Position numbers and translations under genes: made by a program
Source: Agrypnia vestita
Lineage: Eukaryota; Arthropoda; Insecta; Trichoptera; Phryganeidae
Direction of reading: 5' to 3'
Assembly: GCA_016648135.1 (NCBI GenBank)
Contig: JADDOH010000291.1
Location: 62,001-126,000 of the forward strand
Length of the DNA stretch: 64,000 nt
Shown here: positions 35,591 through 45,575 of the stretch, piece by piece
Position numbering within the stretch: the stretch's first letter is position 1
Layout: each line of letters starts with the position of its first letter
Notes under the pieces: model-generated
What the model was told of the DNA's origin: nothing
The model's input: only the letters and a program-made list of their open reading frames with translations
Database searches by the model: none

Positions 35591-36964
35591 ATCAACAATT
35601 CAATGCTGCCAGCGCAACATTATACGAAAAATAATAATTTATTTTTATTTGTTTATTAGAGACAATACTACTATTATTATTTGATGCTAACCTAGTAATA
35701 TTCTTCTGTGTGGTATATTTTGTTGCACGGCACGGCACACGACGGGACATAGCACTCATAACACATAAATATGATACACTTTCACACACACACATATTTC
35801 AAATAAACGCAACAAAATTGCGTGTATTTTTGTTAATAAATCACTGTTAGTATTCATTTGAATCATAAACCAAGAAAAACTGACAAAAATCGCAAAACAT
35901 ATTGTATATATTTGTGTATACGTGTACAAATAAACCGAAAATCGAAAAAATAAATTGTATTTCCCGCGCACTTTGTGCGTGGCCTTGAATGACGGAATAT
36001 TTGAATTTCGATTGCGCAACTCGCGTTCGGGACGCCATCTACAACTGTTCTGTAAGATTTTGACGGCAGAAAAACTTCTGTTTTGATTGTTGATTTAAAA
36101 TATAATCCGTGATGTTTTTGAGTTGAAAATGGAATGACAGGTTACCACGGGATTTCTCTACTGGGAAAAAATCATGTTTTTCAAATTCGATACGCGGCCG
36201 TCGAGGAATAATTAATTTTGTGCCTGTCGCATATATCAGACAGTGGCACTCTGGCCCCTGTCATTGTCTGTCGCACAGGTCCGAGGTGGCCCCACGCTCA
36301 TTAAATACTACTAATATTATAAGTTCAGGGAATGTTTTTGGAAGAGTATTTACTTTCTTGGACAGTCAACTGGTTAATCGGTTTGGTTCATCAAAAGTCT
36401 ATCATAACATTATCAACACAAACATGTGAGGAAAGCAGTGTCTTATAATTACGTGCGAATTTGAATAAATACTAATTCTAAAATTAAATGACGAGCAGAT
36501 GATTAATTAATTTTTATTACATTTTAATATGTCTAATCCAATATATTAAAAATTATAATTTTGAATTAATAAGGTTCTACGTACTATTACGCTCTTTTAA
36601 TGGTGTGGTAATTTTATTCTTAATTATTCCCCCAGCACACTAATTTAGCATTGGAGCTTTAAAATGCGTAAAAGATTTTTATTCGCACACAGTTATCCAA
36701 AAATTAGATGAAAAATTGATTATAAATACTTGGCTTACTTTGACCGATAAATTTGGGGTGCGTCTTATGGTTTGCAAAATACAATACACTCAATTCTCTG
36801 ATTCTAAATTATGAAAATAGTGCTGGTGAGAAAAAAAATTACTTTATAAAATATTTTTTTCTCTTCTCTTGTTAAGTTATCAAAATGGTACCAAATGTCA
36901 TATTATTGCTTGCTTCTGAGGTCCATAATTATTTTTCCACAAAACATTATGTGATGATTATAAT
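35591..36964. other. Intergenic, nothing recognised
   Basis: AT-rich DNA with a GC-richer patch at about 35940-36040 (TGCGCAACTCGCGTTCGGGA) and at 36200-36300. Open stretches here have no domain signature. The right edge is the DIRS insertion site. Confidence 0.4.
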
Positions 36965-37006
36965 AAAAGAATTTTACCTTCCATTAAAATTCCTATTTTG
37001 TTTCCC

Positions 37007-37160
37007 TCGACGCCTGGAATCCATTATGAGAGAACAGCCTGCTGTTTCGGCACTTATTCACGCGTTCCTACCCCCCTCTGATTCCCTGTTTGCGACAATT
37101 TACTCCCGCTGGTATCCCTGTTTCCGGTTGCGTCGCGCAACGGTTTTTCTTTCATATGAC
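37007..37160. repeat. DIRS inverted terminal repeat, 3' copy
   Basis: It begins TCGACGCCTGGAATCCATTA and ends TTTCTTTCATATGAC. It is the exact reverse complement of 41574-41727 as read by eye. The 42 bases outside it (36965-37006) are a unique terminal extension repeated in the internal complementary region. Confidence 0.92.
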
Positions 37161-37187
37161 TCATAATGCACCAGGTAGGGATTACCT

Positions 37188-37290
37188 GGATTCCAGGCGT
37201 CGAGGGAAACAAAATAGGAATTTTAATGGAAGGTAAAATTCTTTTATTTTGTGTTCCGTCTCGACGCCTGGAATCCATTATGAGAGATCT
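37188..37290. repeat. DIRS internal complementary region (circle-junction template)
   Basis: The first part (37188-37247) is the reverse complement of the element's left extremity (36965-37021). The second part (37248-37290) is the reverse complement of the right extremity (about 41700-41742). The two extremities are thus joined head to tail in one internal copy, as expected for the template that lets DIRS cDNA close into a circle. Confidence 0.85.
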
Positions 37291-37338
37291 GTTTGTTATC
37301 ACCTGGTGACCTAGTGGTTCGACGTTATATGTGACTGC

Positions 37339-38733
37339 CTATATTGGCGTAAAGAGAGGCGCTAATGAGCTCTGGGGGCATTGTTGCTTGGGCTTATCTA
37401 CTATCTCTCTTTGGTAGAATTTTTGGAAGGTGATTTCACTCTGCCAGTTTCCCCTTGACAAGATCTCCTCTATCGGGTAGTTTTCCAGCCAATTCAACGA
37501 AGCCACAGCAGAACGAACACTTCCTGGCGTTGCTTCCACTCCAGCCTCTCTTAGGATTGACTTGATCCAACCACCTATCATTGTCCGTGAAGCTGGCTTT
37601 ACTTCACCTGCTGTCGTCACAAATAGTTCTTTCATGTCCGGCTTTCGTCTCGGCTGTGAGAGTGAGACCAGCTTTCGGATCCAAAACAAGGGGTTGATGT
37701 TCCTTTCATCCGATGCGCTCAACCTCCATCCCGATTGTTTGTGTCTTGCCGTGTCAGTCTTCGCTCCAAAGGCTGGCCATAGCGTGGTGGAGTCTCCTTT
37801 GTCGATCAATCGGTCCGGGGTGACTCTGAGAAGTGTCAGATCTTGGACTCTTCGCCCAGATGCCATGATGAGTAGTATGGCCGTCCTCCTTGACACGTCA
37901 TACCGGCTGTTCCTTGGCGGGTTTTCACGTAGCCACTCCCCCACTACTCGGGGGTTCCAGATCGGGAGTCTCTCAGTGCATCCACCAGAAACCGAGATGG
38001 CTTTAAGGACGTGCCTGACGAGGAAGTTCGAGCTAATCTTATCTGCATCAAGAGCTGGGCCACAGAAGGATACGATTGCCGATTTGTGGACCAATATTGT
38101 TCGAGGGGCTAGCCCTTCGTGGATGAACAGGTTGGCCAGATATCTTGCCACTGTTGCAGGGGGAGGGTTATGAGGTTGGACAGAATGCGTGGTACACCAT
38201 CGCTGCCACCTATCCCAGGCCGGCTTGTAGGTGTTCAGCGTTGAGCCTCTCCAGCCAGATCTGAACAGCTGCTGTTCCTCCTGGCTCCAATCCGCTATAG
38301 CCTGTTCCCACCCACTGCTATTCTCCAAACTTCCAGTTGGAGGTCCGACACCCTCGGTGGGGGAAACCCTGTCGACGTATCGATCAGGACGCTCTTCAGA
38401 TCTCTTACGCTTATTGGCCCTCCCTTTGCTCGTTGTTTGAGATCGGCCCTCCAGAATGTCTTCTCCCATCTTGGCACAACTAGGAGAAAGGTGCCTCTTG
38501 CCAGGTTCAAGTGCGCCAGTACTCTTGGGACGAGATTCGGCGGCGGAAATACCCAGGCCAGCTCGTAATCCCAATGCTGACTGAATGCGTTGAGATAGGA
38601 GGCCGAGCAATCGGTTGAGTCTAGCGACACGTAGTTTGGCACCACATGGGCGGTGGCCGATGCGAAGAGGTCGATCTGAGGACGTCCCCATATTCGGAAT
38701 ATTTCCTCTGTCGCTGGTTCCAGGAGGTGCCAT
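37339..38733 (-). CDS. DIRS tyrosine recombinase
   Basis: This 464-residue open frame carries a tyrosine recombinase that would integrate the circular DIRS DNA. An N-terminal SAM-like core-binding region reads STLNTYKPAWDRWQRWC and ATVARYLANLF. The catalytic part has the first arginine box in AILLIMASGRRVQDLTLL, a second box GSVRSAVASLNWL, and the probable nucleophile tyrosine in ITFQKFYQRE. The first 130 or so residues overlap the RNase H/methyltransferase frame and may not be translated as shown; DIRS recombinases are normally expressed from an overlapping frame. No internal stop is present, so this is the best-preserved gene of the element. Confidence 0.88.
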   Translation of the reverse strand: MAPPGTSDRGNIPNMGTSSDRPLRIGHRPCGAKLRVARLNRLLGLLSQRIQSALGLRAGLGISAAESRPKSTGALEPGKRHLSPSCAKMGEDILEGRSQTTSKGRANKRKRSEERPDRYVDRVSPTEGVGPPTGSLENSSGWEQAIADWSQEEQQLFRSGWRGSTLNTYKPAWDRWQRWCTTHSVQPHNPPPATVARYLANLFIHEGLAPRTILVHKSAIVSFCGPALDADKISSNFLVRHVLKAISVSGGCTERLPIWNPRVVGEWLRENPPRNSRYDVSRRTAILLIMASGRRVQDLTLLRVTPDRLIDKGDSTTLWPAFGAKTDTARHKQSGWRLSASDERNINPLFWIRKLVSLSQPRRKPDMKELFVTTAGEVKPASRTMIGGWIKSILREAGVEATPGSVRSAVASLNWLENYPIEEILSRGNWQSEITFQKFYQREIVDKPKQQCPQSSLAPLFTPI

Positions 38734-39302
38734 TCCGGGAGTGGTGTCCCCCGAGAGAGTCGGTCCGCAATCCCGTTATATCTCCCTGGAATGTACTGCG
38801 CTGTCAGAGATATTTCCTGCTGGTCGATAAACTCTAGGAGGTCTCGAGTTATCTTCAGAAGGCCCAATGATCTTGTCCCCCCCTCCTTGTTGATGTAAGC
38901 CACTACTGTCTTGTTGTCTGTCTGCAGTAGGGTCTTCGTTCCTCTTAGCAGGTAAGCGTGATCCCTGATCACTGCGTAAACAGCGAAGGCTTCTTTCTGG
39001 TTGGAATGCCACCGCATCTGCTCTGGGGACCACTGGCCTGATATCGTCTTGTCGTCCACCTGGCCGCCCCAACCTGCGTCCGCTGCGTCTGTAGTCAGGA
39101 AGTGGGAGAAGGGGGCTTCGTGTATTGGGCAGGACTCCCCTACGGCCTCCAACCACCACTCTAGGTCTTGCCGAACCGCGGCAGGAAGCTCCACTTGTCT
39201 GGATGGCTCGTGCCTCTGCAGCTGGCGGCTGAATCTCTGCAGTCTTCGGCAATGCAAACGACCCCGAGGGGTGGCGAAGTTTGCGAAGTTGAGTCTCCCC
39301 AA
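38295..39302 (-). CDS. DIRS RNase H and DAM-like methyltransferase region (pol 3' part)
   Basis: This is the downstream part of DIRS pol. RNase H residues are visible in FLTTDAADAGWGGQ, HSNQKEAFAVYAV and LLQTDNKTVVAYIN, followed by AQYIPGRYNGIADRLSRG. Next comes the methyltransferase-like block, with PQIDLFASATAHVVPNYVS and AWVFPPPNLVPRVLAHL, typical of DIRS1-like elements. The frame is separated from the reverse transcriptase by the 112-bp tandem duplication at 39301-39524, so in this copy it is not translated in frame with RT. It overlaps the recombinase frame at its 3' end. Confidence 0.85.
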   Translation of the reverse strand: MGRLNFANFATPRGRLHCRRLQRFSRQLQRHEPSRQVELPAAVRQDLEWWLEAVGESCPIHEAPFSHFLTTDAADAGWGGQVDDKTISGQWSPEQMRWHSNQKEAFAVYAVIRDHAYLLRGTKTLLQTDNKTVVAYINKEGGTRSLGLLKITRDLLEFIDQQEISLTAQYIPGRYNGIADRLSRGTPLPEWHLLEPATEEIFRIWGRPQIDLFASATAHVVPNYVSLDSTDCSASYLNAFSQHWDYELAWVFPPPNLVPRVLAHLNLARGTFLLVVPRWEKTFWRADLKQRAKGGPISVRDLKSVLIDTSTGFPPPRVSDLQLEVWRIAVGGNRL

Positions 39303-39524
39303 GAGGCCTAGAACCTGCTTGGGGGAGCAACTGCCGGCCTCGATCGGGCGGCGCAGTACTTGGCGAAGGCCAGAGCACTTGCGGTCCGAGAGGGATTTCT
39401 GGTTGGCTTCCCAAGAGGCCTAGAACCTGCTTGGGGGAGCAACTGCCGGCCTCGATCGGGCGGCGCAGTACTTGGCGAAGGCCAGAGCACTTGCGGTCCG
39501 AGAGGGATTTCTGGTTGGCTTCGG
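39301..39524. repeat. 112-bp tandem duplication disrupting DIRS pol
   Basis: Units 39301-39412 and 39413-39524 both begin AAGAGGCCTAGAACCTGCTT and differ only at the last two bases. Because 112 is not a multiple of three, the duplication shifts the reading frame between RT and RNase H. Confidence 0.95.
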
Positions 39525-39533
39525 TGTCCCAAG

Positions 39534-40325
39534 TTATGCCCAGATACTCCAGCTTTGGGTAGGTATAAGGACACACTTGTCGCGGTTGATGCACCAACCC
39601 AGATGCTGGAACAGATTGACCGTCTCTACTGCCTGGGTCGCTAGCAGGTCCCTTGACTGATTGGCCAGAAGGAAGTCGTCCAGGTAGACTACGGTCCTTA
39701 TTCCTCTCTTCCGCAAGAGTCCCGCTAGCCAGTTTGACAGCGTTGCGAACATTCTCGGGGCTGATGACAGGCCAAAGGGCAGGCAGGTCATCTGGAGAAG
39801 TTCCCCTTGGTAGTACAGTCTCAGGAACTTTCGGTGCGATTCCGCTATTGGTAGGTGAAAGTATGCCTGGGTTAGGTCGATTTTCACCAACCAATCTTTG
39901 GGCTGGAGGAAGTCTGGGACCCGAAAGTGGTTGAACAGCTTGAAGGGTTTCGCCTCCACAAAGGCATTCAACGCCTTCAGGTTGAATATCGGCCTTAGGG
40001 AGTTGTCCGACTTCGGAGTTAGAAACAGATTTGAGATGAAGCTCGGAGAATGATCTGCTCTTTCCAGCACGCCTGACATCTTCAGGGCCTGAATGTGACT
40101 CGACATGTCTCGAGACTCCTTCGTGCTGAAGCTGCTCAACAGCTGCCTGGTGGGGAAGACTAACGGAGGTTTGGCCACAAAGGGGATTCTCGCGCCCTTG
40201 AGGATTCTCAGCACTATAGGTGGTGCCCCGAACTCCTTCCACGTGCTTTGGAACCTCCTCAAGCGTCCTCCCCAGAACTGGTTGTTCAGCCTCGCGTCAT
40301 CTTCTACCTCTGCGGCTACGGTCAC
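39534..40325 (-). pseudogene. DIRS reverse transcriptase (frame broken at its 3' end)
   Basis: The RT domain includes LRPIFNLKALNAFVEAKPFK, DWLVKIDLTQAYFHLPI (first catalytic aspartate), LPFGLSSAPRMFATL, and the active site TVVYLDDFLLA (YLDD). The thumb-proximal motif LEYLGITWD is present but in another frame: a single-base loss around 39553-39560 ends this frame early. The continuation then hits the 112-bp duplication. The start overlaps the gag frame by 29 bases. The RT core is recognisable but this copy cannot make a complete polyprotein without frameshifting. Confidence 0.9.
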
Positions 40326-41366
40326 CAGCGGGTTTTCGGCCGTGGTCTGCCTTCCGGTTAGGTCTCCTGTTCGGGTTCCCTGAGCCTCGCTCCCTGTGCC
40401 TCGGCTCCGTCAGAAAGGGCTTACGGGACTGGAGGTATCCCTGGTTCGGAGCTCGACGAGAAGTTGACGGCTGGGGCTGAGATGTTGACGGTTGGGCCAG
40501 GTTTCGGGTTGCGGGCGAGACCATCACCTTCTCCTGGCCCCCCCCGTTCTTTAGGATATACGCCGATAGCTCTTCCCTATTGAACAAGTATCCCGAGCTT
40601 GGAGGGATTTTGGCCGCACCTTCTCGCACGAAAGGGTCTTTGAAGCCCTCCAATATGGCCTTTCGCCGGTTCAGTATACACTCTGCCCGTCTGCCGCACA
40701 CAATCTGCAGGATGTCGTCCGAAACCTTATTGTACGGAGCATCGCTGGTGAACATCGACTGAATCCGCTCGAAGAGATCCAATTCACCAGCAATTGCATC
40801 CCGTATCTCAGGGTCTCCCTCTGGGCGAGCAAGGCGTTTGAAAGCGCGGCGAGCGATCTTTTCAGCAAGCCAGTTTGGGTCGGCGCGTTATCGATCCTTC
40901 TCAAGTCGTCGTTCACCGACAATTCCACAGATGTGGGAGTCGCCGCGTAGGTTCTCTGCGTTTCCGCATAGCGAACGCCTGACCACTCGTCGGAATCGAA
41001 GTGTTGCAACTTCGAGGTCTGTTCGATCCGCTTCGGGTCCGCTCTCGGTACTGGCGGCTCCTTCACGACCGTGCTGAGCTTGCCGAACTCCAGCGTATTC
41101 TTCGCCCTTCTGAGGCTCGGCGGCGGCTGAATAAAGGACGCATTCGCGTCCTCCACGCTGGGCTCGCTCGCGGCTTCCGGCGTTGGCGGCGTTGTTGATG
41201 CAGGAGCCGCGCCGCCTGCTAACAAGGCCTCCGTCAGAGCAGTCACCTGTTTTAGCAGGTGGTCTACACGCGGGTCGTATGCTACGCGGCGTCTCTTTCG
41301 ACTCGGTTCTTCGAAAGAAGATCCGTCATTCGAGGATACCGGCGAACGAGCTTGCTCGTCCGCCAT
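40297..41366 (-). pseudogene. DIRS gag-like ORF, frameshifted
   Basis: It starts MADEQARSPVSSNDGSSFEE and has a basic patch RKRRR and a coiled-coil-like LLKQVTALTEALL. Near 40885 the reading frame shifts: the downstream part (FERIQSMFTSDAPYN, CGRRAECILNRRKAILEGF, ending in the basic RRPNRKADHGRKP tail) is in a different frame from the start. Related DIRS gag proteins have the same layout of acidic N-terminus and basic RNA-binding tail. No zinc knuckle is visible. Confidence 0.75.
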
Positions 41367-41573
41367 CTTGTTAACAAATTTGACGTTTGACGAAATTCAC
41401 GGGATTTACACTAAAATATCAACGTCCTGTCGCACTATGTTAAAAATTTGTATAGTCTAATGTTTGTTAACTAGGGATCAAAATTAAGGGGGGTAGATTG
41501 CAATAGAAACACAAAAAAAATCACAACAAAAGTTGGCGTGTCTAAACGCGTCCAAATGGCGCGAAACAGCGAC

Positions 41574-41727
41574 GTCATATGAAAGAAAAACCGTTGCGCG
41601 ACGCAACCGGAAACAGGGATACCAGCGGGAGTAAATTGTCGCAAACAGGGAATCAGAGGGGGGTAGGAACGCGTGAATAAGTGCCGAAACAGCAGGCTGT
41701 TCTCTCATAATGGATTCCAGGCGTCGA
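41574..41727. repeat. DIRS inverted terminal repeat, 5' copy
   Basis: Exact inverted match of 37007-37160. It contains CCGGAAACAGGGATACCAGC and ends GGATTCCAGGCGTCGA, followed by the short right extension GACGGAACACAAAAT. The element's promoter is expected in this repeat. Confidence 0.92.
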
Positions 41728-41742
41728 GACGGAACACAAAAT

Positions 41743-42150
41743 ATATGTATACATATATAAATTCAGAATGTTTGCCTCGTTAAGCTTACAAAAAAATAAT
41801 TTTCACATCGGCCTTTACTAAACATATACATATGTACAAACAAGTACAGAGAAACCTTGGAAAGTTAAAAAATAATCTTAATCTAATTTAGGAATGTGAT
41901 AAACCAATGTTTTACCAAAGAGTGAAAAAAAAATTGTTAATATGTAGATAGATAATTTATGAGATTACCTAATCACTAAATAATATTAGCTGTACTGTAA
42001 AAATAAAATAATCATTGAGAAAAACTTCTACAATATAAACTATGAAAAAACAAAACTCTCAACAATTAGATGATATAAAACAACAAATGTGGGAACAATT
42101 TATTAATGCAATCAAAATTTACAAGTTTTCTAACAAATATTTTGTGATTT
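41743..42150. other. AT-rich flank right of DIRS
   Basis: Simple AT-rich DNA; nothing recognised. It is the other half of the DIRS insertion site. Confidence 0.4.
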
Positions 42151-42159
42151 TTAAACAGA

Positions 42160-42510
42160 ATGACACATGTGGATAAAAATTTAATCCGTGGAATAACAAA
42201 TCAAGGTTTCACTGTTCCAGAATACATGTGGCGTAGCAACAAATTAACAAGACCCCGGGCAAACACAATAATGTTATGTCACTACTTGGAATTTCTCACC
42301 CTAGTTACTACTCAGGGTACCCGGTTACCCAACCTGGATGGACATTCCTCCATGAATTATTTTGTTTTATATGTCACAATGTGGTCAAGTAATCTTCTAA
42401 AAGGTCAGTACTTCTCAGCAATGTCCGTCTTCTCTTTACACCTGCTTTTGATCAATTTGCTTGACTATTTGGATAAAGAAGGTAGTGATGAAGAATCAAC
42501 AAGATATTGA
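42160..42510 (+). other. Unidentified 116-aa open frame
   Basis: The frame starts MTHVDKNLIRGITNQGFTVP and ends DYLDKEGSDEESTRY. It follows TTTTTAAACAG, a possible acceptor, and runs straight into a dispersed repeat also found inverted at 19709-19850. I recognise no domain. It could be a retroelement or transposon remnant or a decayed host exon; nothing proves that it is coding. Confidence 0.25.
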
Positions 42511-42660
42511 AGATGTTACAGCGAATTTGTATTTCCAGTGATACTATACTTTCACTAATAGAGATGTATTTTACCCGGTCGGGCAGAGTGGGGGCAGTGA
42601 AATTATGTCAATCAATGAATTTACAGATTCACTACACATTATCTGTGAAAATATATTTTG
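42507..42660. repeat. Dispersed repeat shared with 19709-19850
   Basis: Both copies contain ATGTTACAGCGAATTTG, a TGATACTATACTTTCACTA block and CCCGGTCGGGCAGAGTGGGG, in opposite orientations. The family is unknown. Confidence 0.65.
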
Positions 42661-42797
42661 TCCACGAATGCGCGCATTTTTCAAAGCATGGATCATATGG
42701 CTAGGCACGTACTATGAATTTTTCACCGCACGGTGAATATTGTGATTAGCTGCAGTAGTAATATCATTGCATGTTTTGTTCTAAAGAATTATAACTA

Positions 42798-43550
42798 ACT
42801 AACTAACCATCACGCCGTTTCCCTGCAGGGGTAGGCAGAGAGGATTGAACGCCACACTCTTCTATCCTGGCACACCACTTTTGCTTCGGCCACATTCATA
42901 CATCTTCTCATACACGTTCTACGATTGTTGCGGCTTTTAACAGGGCCATCCTCAAATACTTGTAGTACCTGATCGTGCCAGGTCTTTCGCGGACGCCCTC
43001 TATTCCTGTTGCCTTCAACATTCGCCTCATATATTTTCTTAACCATCCTTTCCTCGTTCATACGTTCCACATGACCAAACCATCTCAGCACTCCTTTCTT
43101 TATTCTATCTACCACACTACAGCCAGCATTGCATTCACTTCTAATTTGTTCATTTCTCACTCTATCGACCAAAGATTTTCCACACAAGCGTCTTAGTGAC
43201 CGCATTTCAACCGCATTCAGTCTACTTTCATTCCTCTTTTGCCAATTCCAGGCTTCACTTCCATACATAAGGGTTGGAACTAGAACGCCATTATGTACCG
43301 CTAGTCTTGCTTCTTTTGACAGATTCTTATTGGCCATAATTGCATTTAGTGCACCATTAACTTTGTTTCCCGCAGTTACTCTCCTTTCGATATCATTCTC
43401 AGCCTTGCCGTCTCTACTAAACATACTTCCCAAATACACAAACTCGTTCACTTGTTCTAAGCATTCGTTGTTTATAATTACATCACACTTAGTCATTCTT
43501 TGGTCTCTCTCAAATACCATCACTTCAAGAATTATTGCAATGTCATAAGC
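42798..43550 (-). mobile_element. 5'-truncated LINE (RTE/CR1-like), reverse transcriptase C-terminus
   Basis: The open minus-strand frame 42810-43523 reads CLEQVNEFVYLGSMFSRDGK, then DIERRVTAGNKVNGAL, LVPTLMYGSEAWNWQKR and LRRLCGKSLVDRVRN, followed by GVLRWFGHVERM and GRPRKTWHDQV. This is the conserved C-terminal portion of insect LINE reverse transcriptases. The stop is followed at once by a tandem GTTAGTTAGTTA tail, a usual LINE 3' end. The upstream RT core and endonuclease are absent, so the copy is dead on arrival. The frame is fully open, suggesting a fairly recent insertion. Confidence 0.8.
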
Positions 43551-43721
43551 AAATAATGCTATATTTTCATGTCATTTAAACACTTGGTTTACATAAATTA
43601 AAAATAAGATGGATCTGATAATATTCCCTTGTGGGATTGCAAAATCCGGATTAAATTTCATAGGTAAATGATTTAATTCGATATGTGGATATCTTGTTTT
43701 ATTCTCGTTCACTTATACACT

Positions 43722-44930
43722 GATATAGATCTGTAATCACTTTTTGTTATGTGTCTTATTGTTTTCTTCAAAAAAGTACATACCTAGTATTGATAGGAAT
43801 ATCCTCAAGTAATTTAAGAATAAAATAAAAACAAAAAGGTCAATAATTGCATATTCTAAGAATTTTTAGAATAAATAATTAATAACCACAAAATAATATG
43901 TAGTAATTAAATTAGTTTGACATGACTTTTATTTTTTTGCCTCGCCTTGAGTAATACGGAAGTTAGATTGGGTTCATCAGTTTCAGTAATGAAGCTGAAA
44001 CTTGAGAGTTTCATGTAGGTACCTACTGGATGTTATTTTTGAGTATAATTAGAAACAACATATTTCATTTGTATCAAAGTGGCTCTCTACTTTGTCCCTA
44101 AAAAGAAAATATATGCTTGAAAATGTACATTACGACGCTTAACTGAATTTATCCTTTGTTTATTTATTCGATAATAACAAAAATTATAACCTAAAAATAT
44201 AAGTACCCAATCATTTGATGAGTTTAATCGACTGTCTTTTGAATTATAAGATGATCCAGAATATCGTAAGTGTTCGCGATTAAAATTTTAAAATACTAAT
44301 CATTGAATATCAAAGCCCAGAGTCCAGAAGTGTGACAGTTCGAGAGACAGAACGCTATCGCCACAGAATAGAGAATATGCTATCGCTCAAAGGATAAAAA
44401 TTAGAAATACTATCGCTTTGTAGTGACTTTGGACTAGACTAGTGTGGAATGAGACACAAAACGCAAAAGAAATTTTGAAAAACAAGGTCCACACGCCATT
44501 AGAATCTTGTTATAATATACTGAAGAATTGGTGCACCTGAAACTTTTAACACTTCAGCATAACTATTTTAATAATATCCGGGATACCGGTATATAATGTT
44601 GATATGCACAGAAGAAATGAATAATGCAGTAAGAACACGCAATAACTAAATTGTTATTCTAAGGCCCGATTGTTTCAAGTCGGTTTAAAAATAAAAATAC
44701 GTTAAAGCATAGATTTTTACGAAACGGATGTCAATCTGTCAAATTTAATTTTGACAGTTCGGAAACGTATATAATTTCCCTAGTAAGATGTCATCTAAAA
44801 TATTGTATTAATTTCTATTGGTGAAAATCTGCTTGGATGTGATAAGAATGACCTTGAATATAATTTCTCTAAAATCAAGTGAAAATATAAACTCACACGA
44901 AATTCAGATTCACTGTAACAAAGATATACA
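43722..44930 (-). repeat. Mosaic dispersed repeat, copy C (longest)
   Basis: Positions 43722-44038 match inverted 35273-35590, 44211-44690 match inverted 17461-17965, and 44691-44920 match inverted 17222-17460 and 34795-35020. The junction at about 44664-44690 contains the Harbinger-MITE end AGGCCCGATTGTTTCAAGTC. No coding capacity was found. Confidence 0.75.
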
Positions 44931-45407
44931 TTGGACGATATTGCACCACACGAGGATAATATTGAATCTACAAAGATCATTTTTGAGCTAGTGATGAAAC
45001 AACATAGCATAAAATTTCACCTATTCATCATCGAACCGCGTCTCATAATAATCTTGACGCAAAAGTGGTCCACACAGAAGCAATTTCTACTTGTAATACA
45101 TTTTCACACCAGAAATCTTGGATACTATTGTATGTCACACTAATAAAAAGGCCAAGAAAGTATATCATGAGTTCAACAAATAAAATCCTACTAATAAACT
45201 ACAGTTGGTAGGATTTCACTTCATCTGAGTTTTATGCATTCATGGGTATATCGATCCGGTGCCAATAACCTAAAGACAGATCATATATATATGATTTGTT
45301 CAAATGTTATTTATATCCAGTATCGAGCGTCAATCGGGTTAAATAGACTTTGCAATATCATTAGATTTTTTCGTTTCCATGATGCTAATACCCTCGTATC
45401 GTAATAA

Positions 45408-45575
45408 TCGTAGTGCAGTGGGTATGACACTGGCTTCCCACACCGAGAGTTCTGGGTTCGACTCCCAGTGAGATCACAATTTTTATCTATGTGATTTACT
45501 CAAGCCTGGGCATTTTGTGATGTATTTTGCTTCTATAATTGGCCTCCTGGCCTGTTGAAGTGAAAAAAAATATAT
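45408..45575 (+). mobile_element. tRNA-derived SINE (or tRNA-Gly-like pseudogene)
   Basis: An A-box-like TAGTGCAGTGGG and a B-box GGGTTCGACTCCC are about 43 bases apart, with a TTCCCAC loop as in tRNA-Gly between them. The anticodon stem pairs poorly and no acceptor stem closes, so it is not a functional tRNA. A tRNA-unrelated body follows and ends in an A-rich run near 45567. Confidence 0.6.

Larger units (their letters stand above)
36965..41742 (-). mobile_element. DIRS-type tyrosine-recombinase retrotransposon, full length
   Basis: A 4.8-kb element transcribed on the minus strand. It has inverted terminal repeats (37007-37160 and 41574-41727), 154 bp each and identical by eye, plus an internal complementary region at 37188-37290. 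In transcriptional order it encodes gag-like, RT, RNase H and DAM-like methyltransferase regions, then a tyrosine recombinase. DIRS elements replicate through a circular intermediate integrated by the recombinase instead of a DDE integrase, so no target duplication is expected; here AAT is shared by both edges (36962-36964 and 41740-41742). At least two frameshifts and a 112-bp duplication damage the gag and pol frames, while the recombinase frame is open. GC content is far above the flanks. Confidence 0.93.

Noticed and set aside
37562..38173. 203-aa plus-strand open frame
   Set aside because: Antisense shadow of the DIRS tyrosine recombinase, which has clear family motifs on the minus strand.
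38776..40242. 488-aa minus-strand open frame across the DIRS pol region
   Set aside because: Mostly an alternative frame of RT. Only the part around LEYLGITWD and QVLGLLG is genuine, reached after a frameshift; the rest is not protein-like.
45408..45480. Functional tRNA-Gly gene
   Set aside because: The anticodon stem mismatches and no acceptor stem pairs; SINE head or pseudogene is better supported.
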